DNA from: Rallus limicola
Lineage: Eukaryota > Chordata > Aves > Gruiformes > Rallidae
DNA length: 64,000 nucleotides
Direction: 5' to 3'
Assembly: GCA_022605955.1 (NCBI GenBank)
Contig: JAKCOZ010000640.1
Location: 39,898 to 103,897 of the forward strand
Translations under genes and position numbers: made by a program
Part shown: positions 63,163 through 64,000 of the stretch, in pieces
Layout of the letters: every line of letters begins with the position of its first letter
Numbering within the stretch: position 1 is the stretch's first letter
Notes under the pieces: model-generated
Told to the model about the DNA's origin: nothing
The model's database searches: none
The model's input: the letters and a program-made list of their open reading frames with translations, nothing else

Positions 63163-64000
63163 TTGCCTGGAAAGAAGGAACATGCCTGGAACCTCCTACG
63201 GTGCTTTTCTCGGCCCTAGCAGACTGCAGTTCAAAACATGCTAAACGTCCAGCAATAACTCCCAAAGTAAAGAAGCTAGGACTGAAAGGCATAGCTTGTC
63301 TGAAACCTCCTAACAGGACACACAAGCAGACCCTGTCACTTTGGCTCTCAGCCTTTTCCTTTGCCTGGAAAGAGGGAACATGCCTGGAACCTCCTACGGT
63401 GCTTTTCTCGGCCCTAGCAGACTGCAGTTCAAAACATGCTAAACGTCCAGCAATAACTCCCAAAGTAAAGAAGCTAGGCATGAAAGGCATAGCTTATCTG
63501 AAACCTCCTAACAGGACACACAAGCAGACCCTGTCACTTTGGCTCTCAGCCTTTTCCTTTGCCTGGAAAGAGGGAACATGCCTGGAACCTCCTACGGTGC
63601 TTTTCTCGGCCCTAGCAGACTGCAGTTCAAAACATGCTAAACGTCCAGCAATAACTCCCAAAGTAAAGAAGCTAGGACTGAAAGGCATAGCTTGTCTGAA
63701 ACCTCCTAACAGGACACACAAGCAGACCCTGTCACTTTGGCTCTCAGCCTTTTCCTTTGCCTGGAAAGAGGGAACATGCCTGGAACCTCCTACGGTGCTT
63801 TTCTCGGCCCTAGCAGACTGCAGTTCAAAACATGCTAAACGTCCAGCAATAACTCCCAAAGTAAAGAAGCTAGGACTGAAAGGCATAGCTTGTCTGAAAC
63901 CTCCTAACAGGACACACAAGCAGACCCTGTCACTTTGGCTCTCAGCCTTTTCCTTTGCCTGGAAAGAGGGAACATGCCTGGAACCTCCTACGGTGCTTTT
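63163..64000. repeat. Monomers 320-324 (last partial), matching 301-304
   Basis: Monomer 320 repeats the gaagg-only type A of monomer 301, 3,762 bp upstream (19 monomers = 14 + 5), and alleles L M L L continue the match. A private G>A at 63497 gives agcttatctg in monomer 321. The window ends 46 bp into monomer 324, inside the array. Confidence 0.75.

Larger units (their letters stand above)
1..64000. repeat. Satellite DNA array, 198-bp monomer, 323.2 head-to-tail copies
   Basis: The monomer taken from ttgcctggaaagaggg at position 1 recurs every 198 bp and starts its last, partial copy at 63955, exactly 323 x 198 later. Every marker variant I compared is spaced by a whole multiple of 198, so I see no insertion or deletion inside any monomer. 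All copies share one orientation. Monomers of the main types differ by about 0-9 positions (0-5%). The consensus is 49% G+C with 3 CpG (offsets 37, 49 and 84). No transposon, unique spacer or array edge is present, so the full array extends beyond both ends. I do not recognise the family. Structural satellite or heterochromatin DNA is the likely role, which is inference from array form only. Confidence 0.98.

Noticed and set aside
950..63919. Long - strand open frames (e.g. 3128-8050, 11840-17950, 30452-39334, 40154-63490)
   Set aside because: They are the antisense open phase of the same monomer, interrupted wherever actcac creates TGA or other variants create TAA. Their lengths simply report the spacing of those variants.
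1..64000. CRISPR array
   Set aside because: There are no short repeats separated by unique spacers; the whole 198-bp unit is repeated and neighbouring copies are nearly identical.
1..64000. Identity with alpha, beta, gamma or another named satellite
   Set aside because: Period and sequence do not match those I know. A database search of the consensus monomer (Dfam, Repbase, nt) would decide; I could not run it.
1..64000. Transposon insertions or inverted monomers within the array
   Set aside because: Reading through the window I found no break in phase and no reverse-oriented monomer.

Overview
This window is one uninterrupted block of satellite DNA. A 198-bp monomer is repeated head to tail, always in the same orientation, from the first base to the last: 323 full monomers (63,954 bp) plus 46 bp. 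I find no unique sequence, gene, RNA gene, transposon, inversion or array edge. Monomer k starts at 198(k-1)+1 and is numbered 1-324 below.

Organism: long homogeneous satellite arrays point to a eukaryote, probably pericentromeric, centromeric or other heterochromatin. The consensus monomer is 49% G+C (A57 C56 G41 T44 by hand count) and has only 3 CpG where about 11.6 are expected. CHG sites (CAG, CTG) are abundant. This fits a vertebrate-type CpG-methylated genome better than a plant, but that is inference. I do not recognise the monomer as alpha (171 bp), beta (68 bp), gamma (about 220 bp) or another satellite I know, so no species is proposed.

Monomer variants: type A (majority; catgcctggaacc, usually cctacggtg); type Y (catacctgctacc, mostly with cctacagtg, about 37 copies); type D (A with gaacttcct); type C (a patch of nine changes, 7 copies) with chimeric relatives C' and C''. 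A second marker at monomer offsets 119-120 is CA ('M'), AC ('L') or rarely CC. An A>T change at offset 158 (actcac) marks 26 monomers.

Layout, from shared rare variants at exact multiples of 198 bp: 1-594 tail of a preceding block; 595-17820 long-range unit I (87 monomers); 17821-36432 unit II (94 monomers), a near-identical copy of unit I with 4 + 3 extra monomers; 36235-39006 the first of three related 12-14-mer blocks opened by a Y monomer with cctacggtg; 39205-43758 a partial third copy of the interior of units I/II; 45541-50886 and 52273-56628 a diverged pair of 27- and 22-monomer blocks; 58213-64000 a young nested amplification of a 14-mer and a 5-mer. The hierarchy is monomer, then 3-/5-/11-/14-mer, then blocks of 22-27 monomers, then units of 87-94 monomers.

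Because 198 is divisible by 3, one frame per strand stays open for very long stretches (19,676 codons on +, 7,778 on -). I treat these as by-products of the repeat. Stop-creating substitutions have been copied onward by array duplication, and distinct changes are mostly amino-acid-altering.

Limits: all counts and alignments are by eye. Repeat arrays are prone to assembly error, so the long-range structure needs long-read confirmation.
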